From NCBI RefSeq assembly GCF_002205635.1, contig NZ_NISJ01000012.1:56126-120125 (forward strand): DNA of 64,000 bases, written 5' to 3'. Under the pieces are notes generated by a model, which had not been told where the DNA came from, made no database searches, and saw only the letters and a program-made list of their open reading frames with translations. This DNA is from Sphingopyxis witflariensis. GTDB taxonomy: Bacteria > Pseudomonadota > Alphaproteobacteria > Sphingomonadales > Sphingomonadaceae. Each line of letters begins with the position of its first letter. Position 1 is the first letter of the stretch. A program made the position numbers and the translations under genes. Shown piece after piece: positions 28,011 through 36,459 of the stretch.

Positions 28011-29555
28011 ATGTCGGGCAATATGGCCGCGCTCGCCATGTCGCAGGCGATTTCGCTTGGTCGCGCCGACGGCAATGCCGAAGCCGGGCCGTCGTGGCGC
28101 GAATGGCTGGCCCAGATCGACCTCGTTCCCGACCTGGGCGATCATATTGGTTCGGCAATCTGGTGGCGGGGGCTCGCGACATTAACTTTGCTCTGCGGGG
28201 CGGCGATCGCGACTTTTCCGGGCATCCAGCCGATCGCAGTCGGCGGCGCGCCTGCACTCGACACCGCCGATTTCAACGAAGCGCGCGGGCAGATGATCGT
28301 GCCGCAGGCGCTGGGCGGCGACACCGGACGGCATATGGCGGCAACCGATGCAGTGCGCCCGCTCACCCAGACTCCTGAACGGCCGCAGATCGAACTCACC
28401 GCTACCCTGGGCAGCGGCGACAGTTTTGCGCGCCTGCTCGAACGCTCAGGTGTCGGCAGCAGCGAGGCGCAGGCGCTGGCAAACCAGGTGTCGGGGGCGG
28501 TTCCGCTGGCCGACATCGCGGCCGGAACGCGCATCGACCTGATCCTCGGTCGCCGGGCTGCGCGCACGATGCCGCGCCCCGTCGAAGCCCTCGCAATGCG
28601 TGCGCGCTTCGACCTTCGTATCGAAATGGAACGTGAAGGCGGGCGATTGGTGATGCGGCGCATCCCGATCGCGGTCGATACGACGCCGCTGCGGATTCGC
28701 GGACGCGTCGGCGACAGCCTGTACCGTTCGGCGCGCGCCGCCGGGGCGCCGCCCGAAGCGATTCAATCCTATCTGCGCGTTATCGGCAAACAGATTTCGA
28801 TCGGCCGCGACATGCGCGCCAATGACGAGTTTGATATCGTCGTTGATTATCGCCGCGCCGAAACCGGCGAGAGCGAAACGGGCAAGCTGCTCTATGCCGG
28901 CCTGATTCGCGGCGGGCAGCCGAAACTGTCGATGCTCGAATGGCAGAAGGACGGCCGCAGCCAGTGGTTCGAGGCGTCGGGCGTCGGTGAGCAGCGCGGC
29001 GGCATGGCACGGCCGAGCAACGGGCGCGTTACCTCGACCTTCGGTATGCGGCGTCACCCGATCCTGGGCTATCGCCGCATGCACAGCGGGATGGATTTCG
29101 GCGGCGGCTATGGTTCGCCCATATATGCAGTGACCGACGGCGTGGTGACGATCGCCGGGCGGCATGGCGGTTTCGGCAATTATGTGAAGCTCGCCCACGG
29201 CGGCGGCCTCGGCACCGGTTATGGCCATATGAGCCGCATCGCGGTGCGTCCGGGGCAGCGCGTTACGCGCGGGCAGGTGATCGGATATATTGGTTCGACC
29301 GGGCTTTCGACCGGTCCGCACCTTCACTACGAACTCTATCGCAACGGCCATGCGGTGAACCCCGCGTCGGTGACCTTCGTCACCCGCGCGGCGCTGGAGG
29401 GCAAGGAGCTTGCCGCTTTCCGCGCCCGTATCCGTTCGATGACGTCGATTGTGCCCGGGGCGGCGCTGACGCCGATCGCACCGCGGCAGATCGAAGGGCC
29501 GAAGCTCGGCTCGCTCGCCGATGTCGCGTCGAAACGGGCTGACGGCGGGCTGTGA
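28011..29555 (+). CDS. M23 family peptidoglycan endopeptidase, membrane-anchored
   Basis: About 514 aa. An N-terminal cytoplasmic segment leads to one membrane helix (LATLTLLCGAAIATFPG, about residues 50-67). A periplasmic region with a LysM-like/OapA-like fold follows, then the M23 zinc-peptidase domain. The zinc ligands are in GMRRHPILGYRRMHSGMDFG and GPHLHYELYRNGHAVNP. It should cut peptide cross-links in peptidoglycan or activate another hydrolase. The start is uncertain: the ATG at 28011 is the first ATG that keeps the membrane helix. A TTG at 27981 in the same frame is possible. Confidence 0.88.
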   Translation: MSGNMAALAMSQAISLGRADGNAEAGPSWREWLAQIDLVPDLGDHIGSAIWWRGLATLTLLCGAAIATFPGIQPIAVGGAPALDTADFNEARGQMIVPQALGGDTGRHMAATDAVRPLTQTPERPQIELTATLGSGDSFARLLERSGVGSSEAQALANQVSGAVPLADIAAGTRIDLILGRRAARTMPRPVEALAMRARFDLRIEMEREGGRLVMRRIPIAVDTTPLRIRGRVGDSLYRSARAAGAPPEAIQSYLRVIGKQISIGRDMRANDEFDIVVDYRRAETGESETGKLLYAGLIRGGQPKLSMLEWQKDGRSQWFEASGVGEQRGGMARPSNGRVTSTFGMRRHPILGYRRMHSGMDFGGGYGSPIYAVTDGVVTIAGRHGGFGNYVKLAHGGGLGTGYGHMSRIAVRPGQRVTRGQVIGYIGSTGLSTGPHLHYELYRNGHAVNPASVTFVTRAALEGKELAAFRARIRSMTSIVPGAALTPIAPRQIEGPKLGSLADVASKRADGGL

Positions 29556-29560
29556 CGGTT

Positions 29561-29590
29561 TCATCCCCTCCCGCATGCGGGAGAGGGGGG
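29561..29590. repeat. CTCCCGC-type palindrome (copy 1)
   Basis: Arms CTCCCGC (29568-29574) and GCGGGAG (29577-29583) around AT, inside CCCC...GGGG. The same core occurs at 33989-34010 and near 34098-34120, so it is a dispersed repeat. It lies between the M23 gene and hemB. Confidence 0.65.
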
Positions 29591-29639
29591 CGGTCCAATA
29601 TCCATTTGCCCTCGGTCGCCGCGCGGCTATGCACGCTGC

Positions 29640-30638
29640 ATGACTCATGCTGCCTTTCCCGACCTGCGCCTCCGCCGCACCCGTCGTACCGGCTGGAGCC
29701 GCGCGATGGTGCGCGAGACCCAGCTTTCGCCCGCGAACCTCATCTGGCCGCTGTTCGTCTGTCCCGGTTCGGGGAGTGAGGAGCCGATCGCCAGCCTGCC
29801 CGGCGTCTCGCGCTGGTCGGTCGATCAGATCGTGCTGCGTGCGAAGGATGCGGTCGCGGCGGGCATCCCCTGTCTTGCGCTCTTCCCCTATACCGAGCCC
29901 GACCGGCGTAGTCCCGATGGCGCCGAGGCGCTCAATCCCGACAATCTGATGTGCCGCGCGGTCGCCGCGATCAAGGATGCGCTGGGCGACGATATCGGCG
30001 TCCTCACCGACGTCGCGCTCGATCCCTATACCAGCCATGGGCAGGACGGGCTGATCGACGATGCGGGCTATGTTCTCAACGACGAAACCGTCGCGGTGCT
30101 GGTCGGTCAGGCGCTCAATCAGGCGCGCGCCGGGGCCGACATTATCGCGCCCAGCGACATGATGGACGGCCGCATCGGCGCGATCCGGCAGGCGCTGGAG
30201 GCCGAAGGCTTCGGCCATATCCAGATCATGAGCTACGCCGCCAAATATGCGTCGGCCTTTTATGGTCCTTTCCGCGATGCCGTCGGCTCACGCGGACTGT
30301 TGAAGGGCGACAAGAAAACCTATCAGATGGACCCTGCCAACGCCGAAGAGGCGCTGCGGGAAGTCGCGCAGGACCTGACCGAAGGCGCCGACAGCGTGAT
30401 GGTGAAGCCCGGTCTGCCCTATCTCGACATCGTTGCGGCGGTGAAGGCGAATTTCGCGGTGCCCGTCTATGCCTATCAGGTGTCGGGCGAATATGCGATG
30501 ATCGAGGCCGCCGCGGCGGCCGGCGCGGGCGACCGCGACGCGCTCGTCCTTGAAACCCTGCTCGCGTTCCGGCGTGCCGGGGCGTCGGGGGTTTTGAGCT
30601 ATCATGCACTGCATGCCGCGCGTCTTCTGACGGCATGA
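29640..30638 (+). CDS. hemB: Delta-aminolevulinate dehydratase (porphobilinogen synthase)
   Basis: 332-aa HemB. It condenses two 5-aminolevulinate molecules to porphobilinogen in haem synthesis. The Schiff-base lysines are in MSYAAKYASAFYGPFRDA and MVKPGLPYLD. The N-terminal RLRRTRRTGWSRAMVRETQL and metal-site region DVALDPYTSHGQDGLI (no cysteine triad) point to the Mg-dependent type. The GNAT gene starts within its stop codon (ATGA). Confidence 0.97.
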   Translation: MTHAAFPDLRLRRTRRTGWSRAMVRETQLSPANLIWPLFVCPGSGSEEPIASLPGVSRWSVDQIVLRAKDAVAAGIPCLALFPYTEPDRRSPDGAEALNPDNLMCRAVAAIKDALGDDIGVLTDVALDPYTSHGQDGLIDDAGYVLNDETVAVLVGQALNQARAGADIIAPSDMMDGRIGAIRQALEAEGFGHIQIMSYAAKYASAFYGPFRDAVGSRGLLKGDKKTYQMDPANAEEALREVAQDLTEGADSVMVKPGLPYLDIVAAVKANFAVPVYAYQVSGEYAMIEAAAAAGAGDRDALVLETLLAFRRAGASGVLSYHALHAARLLTA

Positions 30639-31177
30639 TCAGGACTGAACGGCTGACCATGCGATCGTGGCGCGACGACGATGTTGTGCCCTTTCAGGCG
30701 ATTTGCAGCGACCCGGAGGTCATGGCGACCCTCGGCCCGCCGCTTGATATGGACGCAACCGCCGCGCGGATCGCCTGGATGCGGGGGCATGAGGCCGAGC
30801 ATGGCCATTGCTTCTGGGCCCTCGAACGTCAAAGCGACGCGCGATTGATCGGCTGGTGCGGTGTGATCCGTGGCGATATCGCACCTGTCGCGGACAAGGT
30901 CGAGATCGGCTGGCGGCTGGCGCGCGACTGCTGGGGGGCAGGCTTCGCCAGCGAGGCGGCACGCGGCGCGGCTGCATGGGCGTTCGCGAACCTGCCCGAC
31001 GATGAAATCCGGGCCATCACCTGGCAGGACAATGTGCGTAGCCGTGCGGTGATGGAGCGGCTGGGCATGCAATATTGCGCCGAGCTTGATTTCGATCATC
31101 CGAAGCTTGCCGAAGATGATCCGCTGCGCCCGCACGTCACCTATTCCTTATCACGCCTGGCATGGGAAACCGTATGA
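30635..31177 (+). CDS. GNAT family N-acetyltransferase
   Basis: 180-aa RimJ/RimL-like acetyltransferase. The start MIRTERLTMRSWRDDDVVPF and the acetyl-CoA segment GWRLARDCWGAGFASEAARG are typical. The substrate is unknown. It overlaps hemB by 4 bp and the next gene by 4 bp, so it is in the middle of a translationally coupled run. It is distinct from the acetyltransferase at 10766. Confidence 0.88.
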   Translation: MIRTERLTMRSWRDDDVVPFQAICSDPEVMATLGPPLDMDATAARIAWMRGHEAEHGHCFWALERQSDARLIGWCGVIRGDIAPVADKVEIGWRLARDCWGAGFASEAARGAAAWAFANLPDDEIRAITWQDNVRSRAVMERLGMQYCAELDFDHPKLAEDDPLRPHVTYSLSRLAWETV

Positions 31178-33429
31178 CCGCTAATGCATCGCCGCGCCGC
31201 TGGCTGTTCGTCCTGACGATCCTTGTCGGCAGTTTCCTGCTTTTCCTCGTCCAGCCGATGGTGGCGCGGATGGTGCTGCCCAAATTGGGCGGCGCGCCTG
31301 CGGTTTGGAACAGCGCGATGCTGGTCTATCAGGCGTTGCTGCTCGGCGGCTATGCCTATGCCCATTGGCTCGGGCGTTTTCAGATACGGCGCCAGGCGGC
31401 GATCCATGTCGCGCTGCTCGTCGCCGCGGCGCTGTGGCTGCCGATCGGCATCGCCAACATCGCGCCGCCCGCACCGGGGCAAGAGGCTTTGTGGGTGCCC
31501 CTGCTCCTGATCGCGTCGATCGGGCCGGTCTTTTTCGTCGTTGCGGCACAGGCGCCGTTGATGCAGCGCTGGTTCGCCGCCGACACCCGCGCGGGCGACC
31601 CCTATATTCTTTATGCGGCGTCGAACCTCGGCAGCTTTGCCGGGCTGATCAGCTATCCCGCGCTCGTCGAACCGGCGCTGCCGCTCGCGGCGCAAAGCTG
31701 GGGCTGGACCGCGGGCTATGCGTTGCTCGTCGCGCTGGTCGCGATCAGCGCGGCGGCACGCTGGCGGGCCGGAGGCGAGGCTGTCGGTGCCGAGGCGGTG
31801 GCGGATGGCGAGGCGCGCCCGGCGCTGCGGCGCCAGATTCACTGGCTGCTGATCGCCGCTGTGCCATCGGGGCTGATGCTGTCGACGACGACGCATCTCA
31901 CCACCGATATCGTCGCAATGCCGCTGCTCTGGGTGTTGCCGCTCGGCCTGTATCTGCTGAGCTTCGTGATCGCCTTTTCAACGATGGACCGGCTGGTCCA
32001 GACTATCACCGTCGTTGCGCCGGCCGGTCTCCTGTCGGTGGGCGGACTGTCGCTGCTGAGTTCGGGTGGCGGATCGATGATGATCGCGCTTTCCAGCCTC
32101 GCGATGCTGTTTCTCGTCGCGACCGCGCTGCACGGCTATCTCTATCATCTGCGGCCCGCACCGCGATATCTGACGCTTTTTTACTTGATCATGTCGGCGG
32201 GCGGGGTGCTCGGCGGCTTGTTCGCCGCGCTGTTCGCGCCGCTGGTCTTCGACTGGGTTTACGAACATCCGCTGCTCGTTCTGGCGTCGGCGATGCTGCT
32301 GCCATTGCCGGCCTTGTTTCCGTGGGACCAATGGCTGGGGTTGAAGCCCCGGGCGGCGCGATGGACGGCGGCACTGCTCGTTGCGGTGGCGGCCTTTGCC
32401 TGCTGGAAAATGGTCGATGGCTGGACCGGCGTGGTGGCCGATGTGAAGTGGTGGGGAATCGTCATTTTCGCAATCGGCTTGCTGGTCATCGGCTGGCGCT
32501 GGGCCTTTGTGCCGGTTTTCGCGCTGCTGATGCTGGGCGTTGGCGGCTGGGATACGGTGCAGGAAAGTTTTTCCGGCATGCGAGTCCGCAGCTATTTCGG
32601 CGTCTATACGGTCACGGACGATCCCGAACATCAACAACGGCGTCTCGCGCACGGAACAACACTGCATGGATTGCAGCGCACCGAGGCCGGGAAACAGCTG
32701 GAACCGACGACCTATTATGGCCATCAGTCCGGGGTCGGGTTGACCCTCGACAAAGCCGAGGCGCTGGCCGGGCCCGATGCGGCGGTCGGTATCGTCGGGC
32801 TGGGGGCGGGGACGCTCGCCTGCTATCGCAAGCCCGGGCAGAAATGGACGATTTTCGAGATTGATCCGGTGATGGTCGATATCGCGCGCGATCCGACGAA
32901 ATTCACTTTCCTGTCCGAATGTGCGGGCGACACGCCGGTCATTCTTGGTGACGCTCGGCTGCAGGTCGCAAACCAGCCGCCGGGGCGCTTCGATATTCTT
33001 GTCATCGATGCCTTTTCGTCCGACGCCATTCCGCTGCATCTGCTGACGAAGGAAGCGATCGGCATTTATGCGCGGGCGATGAAACCCGACGGCATATTGC
33101 TGATCCATATCTCCAACCGCTTTTTCAACCTCGAACCGGTGCTCGCGGCCGAGGCGAAGGCGCGCGGCTGGAGCGCGGCAATCCGTATTGACCCGTCACC
33201 GACGGGCGATGATTTCAGCGACCTCACCGGGTCGAACTGGGTCGCCCTGACCGCTGCACCGCAGCGCATGGATGCGTTGACCGGCGGCATCAGGCCGCGC
33301 AAGGATTCGCGGAATGAGGGTGTATGGGTGCCGCTGGAAGGGCGAGCGCGTTTCGAGCGCTGGACCGACGACTATGCCTCGACCCTGCCCATCCTGTTCT
33401 GGGGCAATATCATTGGGGACCGCGAATGA
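31174..33429 (+). CDS. Fused MFS-type membrane domain / spermidine-synthase-like protein
   Basis: 751-aa protein. The N-terminal part (about residues 1-470) has many membrane helices, starting with WLFVLTILVGSFLLFLVQPM. The C-terminal part has a spermine/spermidine-synthase Rossmann fold: VGIVGLGAGTLACY, then EIDPVMVDIA and DILVIDAFSSDAIPLHLLT. Such fusions are widespread but their reaction is not established. I chose the ATG at 31174 (ATGA overlap with the previous gene); an ATG four codons earlier is possible. Confidence 0.88.
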   Translation: MTANASPRRWLFVLTILVGSFLLFLVQPMVARMVLPKLGGAPAVWNSAMLVYQALLLGGYAYAHWLGRFQIRRQAAIHVALLVAAALWLPIGIANIAPPAPGQEALWVPLLLIASIGPVFFVVAAQAPLMQRWFAADTRAGDPYILYAASNLGSFAGLISYPALVEPALPLAAQSWGWTAGYALLVALVAISAAARWRAGGEAVGAEAVADGEARPALRRQIHWLLIAAVPSGLMLSTTTHLTTDIVAMPLLWVLPLGLYLLSFVIAFSTMDRLVQTITVVAPAGLLSVGGLSLLSSGGGSMMIALSSLAMLFLVATALHGYLYHLRPAPRYLTLFYLIMSAGGVLGGLFAALFAPLVFDWVYEHPLLVLASAMLLPLPALFPWDQWLGLKPRAARWTAALLVAVAAFACWKMVDGWTGVVADVKWWGIVIFAIGLLVIGWRWAFVPVFALLMLGVGGWDTVQESFSGMRVRSYFGVYTVTDDPEHQQRRLAHGTTLHGLQRTEAGKQLEPTTYYGHQSGVGLTLDKAEALAGPDAAVGIVGLGAGTLACYRKPGQKWTIFEIDPVMVDIARDPTKFTFLSECAGDTPVILGDARLQVANQPPGRFDILVIDAFSSDAIPLHLLTKEAIGIYARAMKPDGILLIHISNRFFNLEPVLAAEAKARGWSAAIRIDPSPTGDDFSDLTGSNWVALTAAPQRMDALTGGIRPRKDSRNEGVWVPLEGRARFERWTDDYASTLPILFWGNIIGDRE

Positions 33430-33980
33430 CCTATCACGACGTCAGCATCATCAGCATCAATGGCAAGACGCCGCAGATCGACCCCAGCGCGTTTATCGCG
33501 CCGGGCTGCCGGATCATTGGCGATGTCGTGATCGGTCCCGATGTCAGCATCTGGTATAATTGCGTGCTGCGCGCCGACGTCAGCCGGATCGTCGTCGGCG
33601 CGCGTTCGAATATCCAGGACGGCAGCGTCGTCCATTGCGACGGCCCGATGCCGCACCGCCCCGAAGGCTTTCCGACGATCATCGGCGAGGATGTGCTGAT
33701 CGGCCATCTGGCGATGGTCCACGGCTGCGTGCTCGACGACCGGGCCTTCGTCGGGCTGAAGGCGACGGTGATGAACGGATGCCGGATCGGCAGCGACGCG
33801 ATGCTCGCCGCCGGGGCGCTGCTCACCGAAAATAAGGAAATTCCAGGCCGCGAGCTGTGGGCGGGATCGCCCGCGCGCCGCGTGCGCGAGATTGATGATG
33901 CCCAGGCCGCGGGGATGCAGGTCGGGGTGGCGCATTATGTGCTGAACGGCCGGATGCACAAGGCAGCGCTGGAGTCCTGA
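33426..33980 (+). CDS. Gamma-class carbonic anhydrase family protein
   Basis: 184-aa left-handed beta-helix protein. Hexapeptide repeats include IIGDVVIGPDVSIW and ADVSRIVVGARSNIQDGSV. The metal-binding histidines are in SVVHCDG and IGHLAMVHGC. It is the YrdA/PaaY-like type, which may bind metal without proven carbonic anhydrase activity. It overlaps the previous gene by 4 bp and ends the hemB run; a palindromic repeat cluster follows. Confidence 0.92.
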   Translation: MTYHDVSIISINGKTPQIDPSAFIAPGCRIIGDVVIGPDVSIWYNCVLRADVSRIVVGARSNIQDGSVVHCDGPMPHRPEGFPTIIGEDVLIGHLAMVHGCVLDDRAFVGLKATVMNGCRIGSDAMLAAGALLTENKEIPGRELWAGSPARRVREIDDAQAAGMQVGVAHYVLNGRMHKAALES

Positions 33981-33988
33981 TCGGACAT

Positions 33989-34120
33989 CCCCTCCCGCAA
34001 GCGGGAGGGGCAGCGAGGCTTGCGAACTTGTTCGCTAGCCGCAGCGGAGTGGGCATGCGCGAGGCCAGGTGCTCGCTTTGCTCGCGCCCACCCCTAACCC
34101 CTCCCGCGGGCGGGAAGGGG
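33989..34120. repeat. Sphingomonad-type palindromic repeat element
   Basis: A perfect palindrome with 10-bp arms (CCCCTCCCGC at 33989-33998, GCGGGAGGGG at 34001-34010) opens the element. A related CCCCTCCCGC...GGCGGGAAGGGG closes it at about 34098-34120, with smaller CGAGC / GCTCG pairs between. It looks like a non-coding REP or miniature mobile element pair. Function unknown. Confidence 0.6.
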
Positions 34121-34125
34121 ACAAG

Positions 34126-34160
34126 AAAAAAAAAGGCGCCCCGGTTTCCCGGAGCGCCTC
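34126..34160 (-). terminator. Terminator of the PuuD-like gene and its operon
   Basis: Arms GGCGCCCCGG (34135-34144) and CCGGAGCGCC (34149-34158), one mismatch, followed on the minus strand by a run of nine T. It also has TCTTCTTTT on the plus side. It sits 24 bp after the PuuD-like stop and can end transcription from both directions. Confidence 0.88.
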
Positions 34161-34181
34161 TTCTTTTAGCCTTTGGCCAGC

Positions 34182-34754
34182 TTAGCTGAAGTTTACCATC
34201 GCATAGAGCATCGGGATCGACAGCAAGGTGTTGGTCCGCGAAAAGATCATCGCGGTGCGTGCGGCCTTCGCCTTGGTCGCATCATCGGCTTCGACGATGC
34301 CCAGCGCCTTTTTCTGGTTCGGCCAGATCAGGAACCAGACGTTGAACGCCATGATCAGGCCCAGCCACATGCCGACGCCGATCAGCTTATAGGGATCCTG
34401 CAGGCCGAGCGCTGGGGCGAGATATTTCGCATGGCCGGCGATTGCGACGCCCAGCAGCACGGTGATCAGCGCCGCCCAGCGGAACCAGAAGAGCGCGGCG
34501 GGGGCGATATGCTTTGACACGCCGGCTTTCAGTTCGGCCGGAATCTTCGGCATCGTCGGCATTTGGACGAAATTGAAATAGTAAAGCAGGCCGATCCACA
34601 GCACGCCGAAGAAGGTGTGCAGCCAGCGCATGATGGCGTTGCCGGCGGCGATGCCATCCTCGAAATTCTGGCCGTTGAGGCACAGCATCAGGACGATCGC
34701 CAGCACAAGGCCCGCGCCCAGCACGGCGTGCAGGTTCCCGAAAAATTTATCCAT
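34182..34754 (-). CDS. PuuD-like (urate-oxidase N-terminal domain) membrane protein
   Basis: 190-aa integral membrane protein with about four helices: NLHAVLGAGLVLAIVLMLCL, WLHTFFGVLWIGLLYYFNFV, LITVLLGVAIAGHA and GVGMWLGLIMAFNVWFLIWP. It matches the N-terminal domain of the urate hydroxylase PuuD. Full PuuD has an extra cytochrome c domain that is absent here, with no CxxCH. Urate oxidation is therefore doubtful; many bacteria carry this short form with unknown job. It lies 80 bp after ispZ. Confidence 0.8.
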   Translation of the reverse strand: MDKFFGNLHAVLGAGLVLAIVLMLCLNGQNFEDGIAAGNAIMRWLHTFFGVLWIGLLYYFNFVQMPTMPKIPAELKAGVSKHIAPAALFWFRWAALITVLLGVAIAGHAKYLAPALGLQDPYKLIGVGMWLGLIMAFNVWFLIWPNQKKALGIVEADDATKAKAARTAMIFSRTNTLLSIPMLYAMVNFS

Positions 34755-34834
34755 TGCAATTCCCCCTTTATGATCCGGCATGGGATGCGACCCGGTGCCG
34801 ATGACGCCTGCTATGCCAGTGTCGGGGGAATCGC

Positions 34835-35536
34835 TCAACCTTGCTTGTCGGCCGCGGGGTCTTCGGGCAGCGCGAGGCCGTTCTTCATCATCACCGGCAA
34901 TTGGGTGAGGGTGAAGATGAAGGAGAGGGCGGTGATGCCCCACACCTTGACCGTCAGCCAGGTGTCGAAGCTGAAATCGCCGCGCTGGATCATCATATAC
35001 ATGATGTGATTGGCGATACCGAGCGCGCCAAAGAACAGCCCCCAATTGCGCGAGAGCAACAGCCAGCCGCGTTCGGTGACGCCTTCGAGCGCCGATTGCA
35101 GCAGATATTTGAGCATCGGCTTTTTGAACCACCAGCCGCCGAGCAACAGCACGGAAAAGGCGGCATAGATGATCGTCGGCTTCATCACGATGAAGCGTTC
35201 GTCGTGGAACCAGATGGTCAGCGCGCCAAAGCCGATGACGAGAATGCCCGACAGCCACAGCATCGGCGAAATCTTGCCAAGCTTCCACTTCGACACCGCC
35301 ATGGCGACGATGATCGCGACCATGAAGGCGATCGTGGCCTTGATCGCGCCGGTGGTCGCGGCAAAGGCGCCCTCGCCGCCCGCGGTGAATTTATAGGTGA
35401 GAAAGAACACCAGCAGCGGCCCGAAATCGATCGCGAAATTCAGCCAGCCATGTTTGGCGGGCGGCGGCGCGGGGACGAGTTCAGGGCCGCCCGGAAGCTG
35501 TTCGAATTTGTCGAGCTGTTCGAGCGGTTCGCTCAT
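34835..35536 (-). CDS. ispZ: Inner-membrane septation protein A (YciB/IspZ)
   Basis: 233-aa polytopic protein of the YciB family. Helices include FAIDFGPLLVFFLTYKF, ATIAFMVAIIVAMAVSKW, MLWLSGILVIGFGALTIWF and VWGITALSFIFTLTQLPVM. Family markers are FHDERFIVMKPTI and RNWGLFF. It is tied to cell-envelope integrity and cell division in other bacteria. It overlaps ftsY by 4 bp. Confidence 0.9.
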   Translation of the reverse strand: MSEPLEQLDKFEQLPGGPELVPAPPPAKHGWLNFAIDFGPLLVFFLTYKFTAGGEGAFAATTGAIKATIAFMVAIIVAMAVSKWKLGKISPMLWLSGILVIGFGALTIWFHDERFIVMKPTIIYAAFSVLLLGGWWFKKPMLKYLLQSALEGVTERGWLLLSRNWGLFFGALGIANHIMYMMIQRGDFSFDTWLTVKVWGITALSFIFTLTQLPVMMKNGLALPEDPAADKQG

Positions 35537-36459
35537 CGGATATTTCCTGCAATGATCGCGGCGATTTCGTCGGCGTCGAAGGGGCGAAGGTCGTCGATGG
35601 TCTCGCCGATGCCGATCGCGTGGATCGGCAGCGCGTGGCGTTCGGCGGCGGCAACAAGGACGCCGCCGCGCGCGGTGCCGTCGAGCTTGGTCATCACGAG
35701 GCCGGTGACCCCGGCGACCTCGCGAAACACGTCGATCTGCGACAGCGCATTCTGCCCCGTTGTCGCGTCGAGCACCAGCACGACATCGTGCGGAGCGGCG
35801 GGGTTGAGGCGGCCGAGGACGCGCTTGATCTTGGCAAGCTCGTCCATCAGTTCGCGCTTGTTCTGAAGGCGCCCGGCGGTGTCGACGATCAGCACGTCGA
35901 TCCCGGTCGCGGTCGCCTGTTTGACCGCATCGAACACGATGCCCGCCGAATCGCCGCCCTCCGGCCCCGCCATGATCGGGATGCCCAGCCGCTCGGCCCA
36001 GACCTTGAGCTGGCCGATCGCGGCGGCGCGGAAGGTGTCGCCCGCGACGAGCATCACGCCATAATCCTGTTCCTGGAACAGATGCGCGAGCTTGGCGATG
36101 GTGGTCGTCTTGCCCGACCCGTTGACCCCGATCACCAAAATGACCTGTGGGCGCGGGAAGGCGTCGATTTCAAGCGGTTCGGCGACGGGGCGCAGGACAA
36201 TGGCGATTTCTTCGGCGACGATCTTGCGCAGCTCTTCGACCCCGCTCGCGACGGCATCGCGCCGTGCCGCCAGCCGATCGCGGATACGCCCGGCCATTGC
36301 AGGGCCAAGGTCGGCGGTGATCAGCGCTTCCTCGATCCGGTCGAGATCGTCATCGTCGAGGCGCGACTTTCCGGTCAGCCCCGCCAGATTTTCGCCCAGT
36401 CGCTCCGACGTGCGCTTGAGGCCGCCGAACAGCCGTTCGCTCCAGCTTGCGCCGCTCAT
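35533..36459 (-). CDS. ftsY: FtsY, signal recognition particle receptor
   Basis: 308-aa SRP GTPase without the long acidic A-domain of E. coli FtsY. The NG domain has LILVIGVNGSGKTTTIAKLA, the DTAGR box and TKLDGTARGG. It docks the ribosome-SRP complex at the membrane; its partner Ffh is encoded 4 kb away (40441). Overlaps on both sides with mtaB and ispZ show one operon. Confidence 0.96.
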   Translation of the reverse strand: MSGASWSERLFGGLKRTSERLGENLAGLTGKSRLDDDDLDRIEEALITADLGPAMAGRIRDRLAARRDAVASGVEELRKIVAEEIAIVLRPVAEPLEIDAFPRPQVILVIGVNGSGKTTTIAKLAHLFQEQDYGVMLVAGDTFRAAAIGQLKVWAERLGIPIMAGPEGGDSAGIVFDAVKQATATGIDVLIVDTAGRLQNKRELMDELAKIKRVLGRLNPAAPHDVVLVLDATTGQNALSQIDVFREVAGVTGLVMTKLDGTARGGVLVAAAERHALPIHAIGIGETIDDLRPFDADEIAAIIAGNIR

